Shown here piece after piece: positions 63,209 through 64,000 of a DNA stretch of 64,000 nt. The stretch lies in contig CAVRVW010000002.1 of the NCBI GenBank assembly GCA_963724695.1, forward strand, positions 1-64,000. The letters run 5' to 3'. The DNA comes from CAVQFD01 sp963724695 (GTDB lineage Bacteria; Acidobacteriota; Vicinamibacteria; Vicinamibacterales; CAVVIG01). The notes under the pieces were generated by a model. That model was given only the letters and a program-made list of their open reading frames with translations, was not told the DNA's origin and searched no databases. Both the position numbers and the translations under genes were made by a program. The stretch's first letter is position 1, and every line of letters begins with the position of its first letter.

Positions 63209-64000
63209 TCATCGCGTCTGTTCCGCGAACGCGTCCCCGACTCGCAGCGCCAGCGAGGACGTGTTCGCGTGCGCCATGTTCGACGTGACAGCGACGACGA
63301 TGCCGCTGTCGCGCGCCGTCATCAGCGACATCACCATGCCGCCGGCGAGCTCACCGTTGACGCTGCCGGGGTTCGTCGCCAGCGCGAAGCGCACGAGATC
63401 GGACGGCGTGGAATAGAACGCCATCCCGTTCGCGCAACAGGCCAGGTCGCGCATGTACATCAGCCGTCGTCCACGGCCGGGATTGTCATCGGATCTCGGG
63501 ACATAGAACGTCGCGCGATCGCCCGGCAGCGGCTGCGTCGGGGCATGAGACCGATCGGCCTGCAGATGACGTGGCGGATGATCGTGAAGAGCGGGAAGTC
63601 CTCTTCCGGCTCGCCGATATGCTCAGGACTCCAATCTGCCGCCGAGTCAGCGCCGGTATTGGTCAGCCCGAGCGGCGCGACGGCGGCGGCTAACCGCGGA
63701 CGCCGCCGTGCCGATGTTGAATCGCGTGTCCGGCGTGACGGGCGCCCGCGTCACGACGTCCCTCCATCCGAACCCTTCGGCCCAGACGACGGTGCCGCCG
63801 GCACCGACCGCCACGGACACCCCGGGCAGGTTTTGCTCCAGTATGGCCGAGCGCACGAGCTCCCGCGCGCGCTCGACGGCCGCCCCATATTGCGGCGACG
63901 GCGCCGAGTCGACGACCGATGGCACCTCCTGCGACTGCGGGAAGAGAGGCGCGGTCGCGACGACGTCGTGGGTCAGAAATGCCGCGAACGCGGCGACGAC
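63209..64000 (-). CDS. Serine hydrolase of the beta-lactamase family (class C/CubicO-like), N-terminus cut by window edge
   Basis: The frame PSVVDSAPSPQYGAAVERAR runs through LPGVSVAVGAGGTVVWAEGF and DTRFNIGTAA; upstream, VVAAFAAFLTHDVVATAP continues off the right edge as a signal-peptide-like region. The SxxK serine expected after TRFNIGTAA is lost in a frame change near 63690. The C-terminal part ends YSTPSDLVRFALATNPGSVN and MSLMTARDSGIVVAVTSNMA to 63209. It would be a secreted penicillin-binding-protein-like hydrolase. Confidence 0.75.

Overview
This is a GC-rich window whose gene content points to an Acidobacteriota genome, probably Vicinamibacteria. That is an inference from an ADOP-type MacB/FtsX permease paired with a PadR regulator, an ECF-like sigma factor overlapping a kinase/ATPase/TPR protein, a PQQ-type sugar dehydrogenase and many small exported enzymes. 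At least fifteen genes change reading frame mid-protein while the protein signal continues cleanly, on both strands and in unrelated genes. This looks like an indel-prone long-read assembly rather than mass gene decay.

Layout. 1-1760 (minus): a KirBac potassium channel and anmK, which look alphaproteobacterial and abut a selB that stops after its beta-barrel domains. 1765-4445: selB (truncated), selA and tRNA-Sec (UCA anticodon). 4.45-18.5 kb: a cluster of integron gene cassettes separated by about a dozen recognisable attC sites, with no integron integrase in the window (a CALIN). Cassette cargo is a cupin dioxygenase, two methyltransferases, a GTPase-less EF-G fragment, two NTF2-like proteins, an inverted toxin-antitoxin pair, a metallo-beta-lactamase-fold enzyme, an ICMT-like methyltransferase, membrane proteins, an amidase, a DinB protein, a beta-propeller and a lipoprotein. 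A copy of the tRNA-Sec 3' end lies inside the array at 10.69 kb. 18.5-31.8 kb: mostly plus-strand single-domain enzymes (alpha/beta hydrolases, VOC, DHFR-like, DinB, PNPOx-like) with decaying attC remnants, grading into ordinary chromosome. 31.9-49.6 kb: chromosomal genes (beta-barrel protein, CitMHS transporter, large hydrolase, cytochrome c-type protein, ABC ATPase, PQQ dehydrogenase, kinase and sigma operon, vanadium haloperoxidase-like, FAD oxidase, MBL enzyme). Short-word repeats lie at several gene ends.

49.8-57.45 kb is an integrative island in tRNA-Ser(CGA). The intact tRNA gene carries attL, followed by a tyrosine recombinase, a VapBC-type pair, a PadR-ADOP permease-TPR cargo module, an excisionase-like HTH protein and a 24-bp attR copy of the tRNA 3' end. 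The terminator hairpin the tRNA appears to have lost lies directly after attR. 57.5-64 kb holds a membrane protein, a sugar-type methyltransferase, an exported squalene-cyclase-like protein with a CxxCH motif, a Cys/Met-metabolism PLP enzyme and the start of a serine hydrolase.

How it fits together: selA, selB and tRNA-Sec would form selenocysteine insertion, but selB lacks its SECIS-binding end here. The cassette array is a store of independent functions, many of them exported. The two tRNA genes are both sites of mobile-DNA activity.
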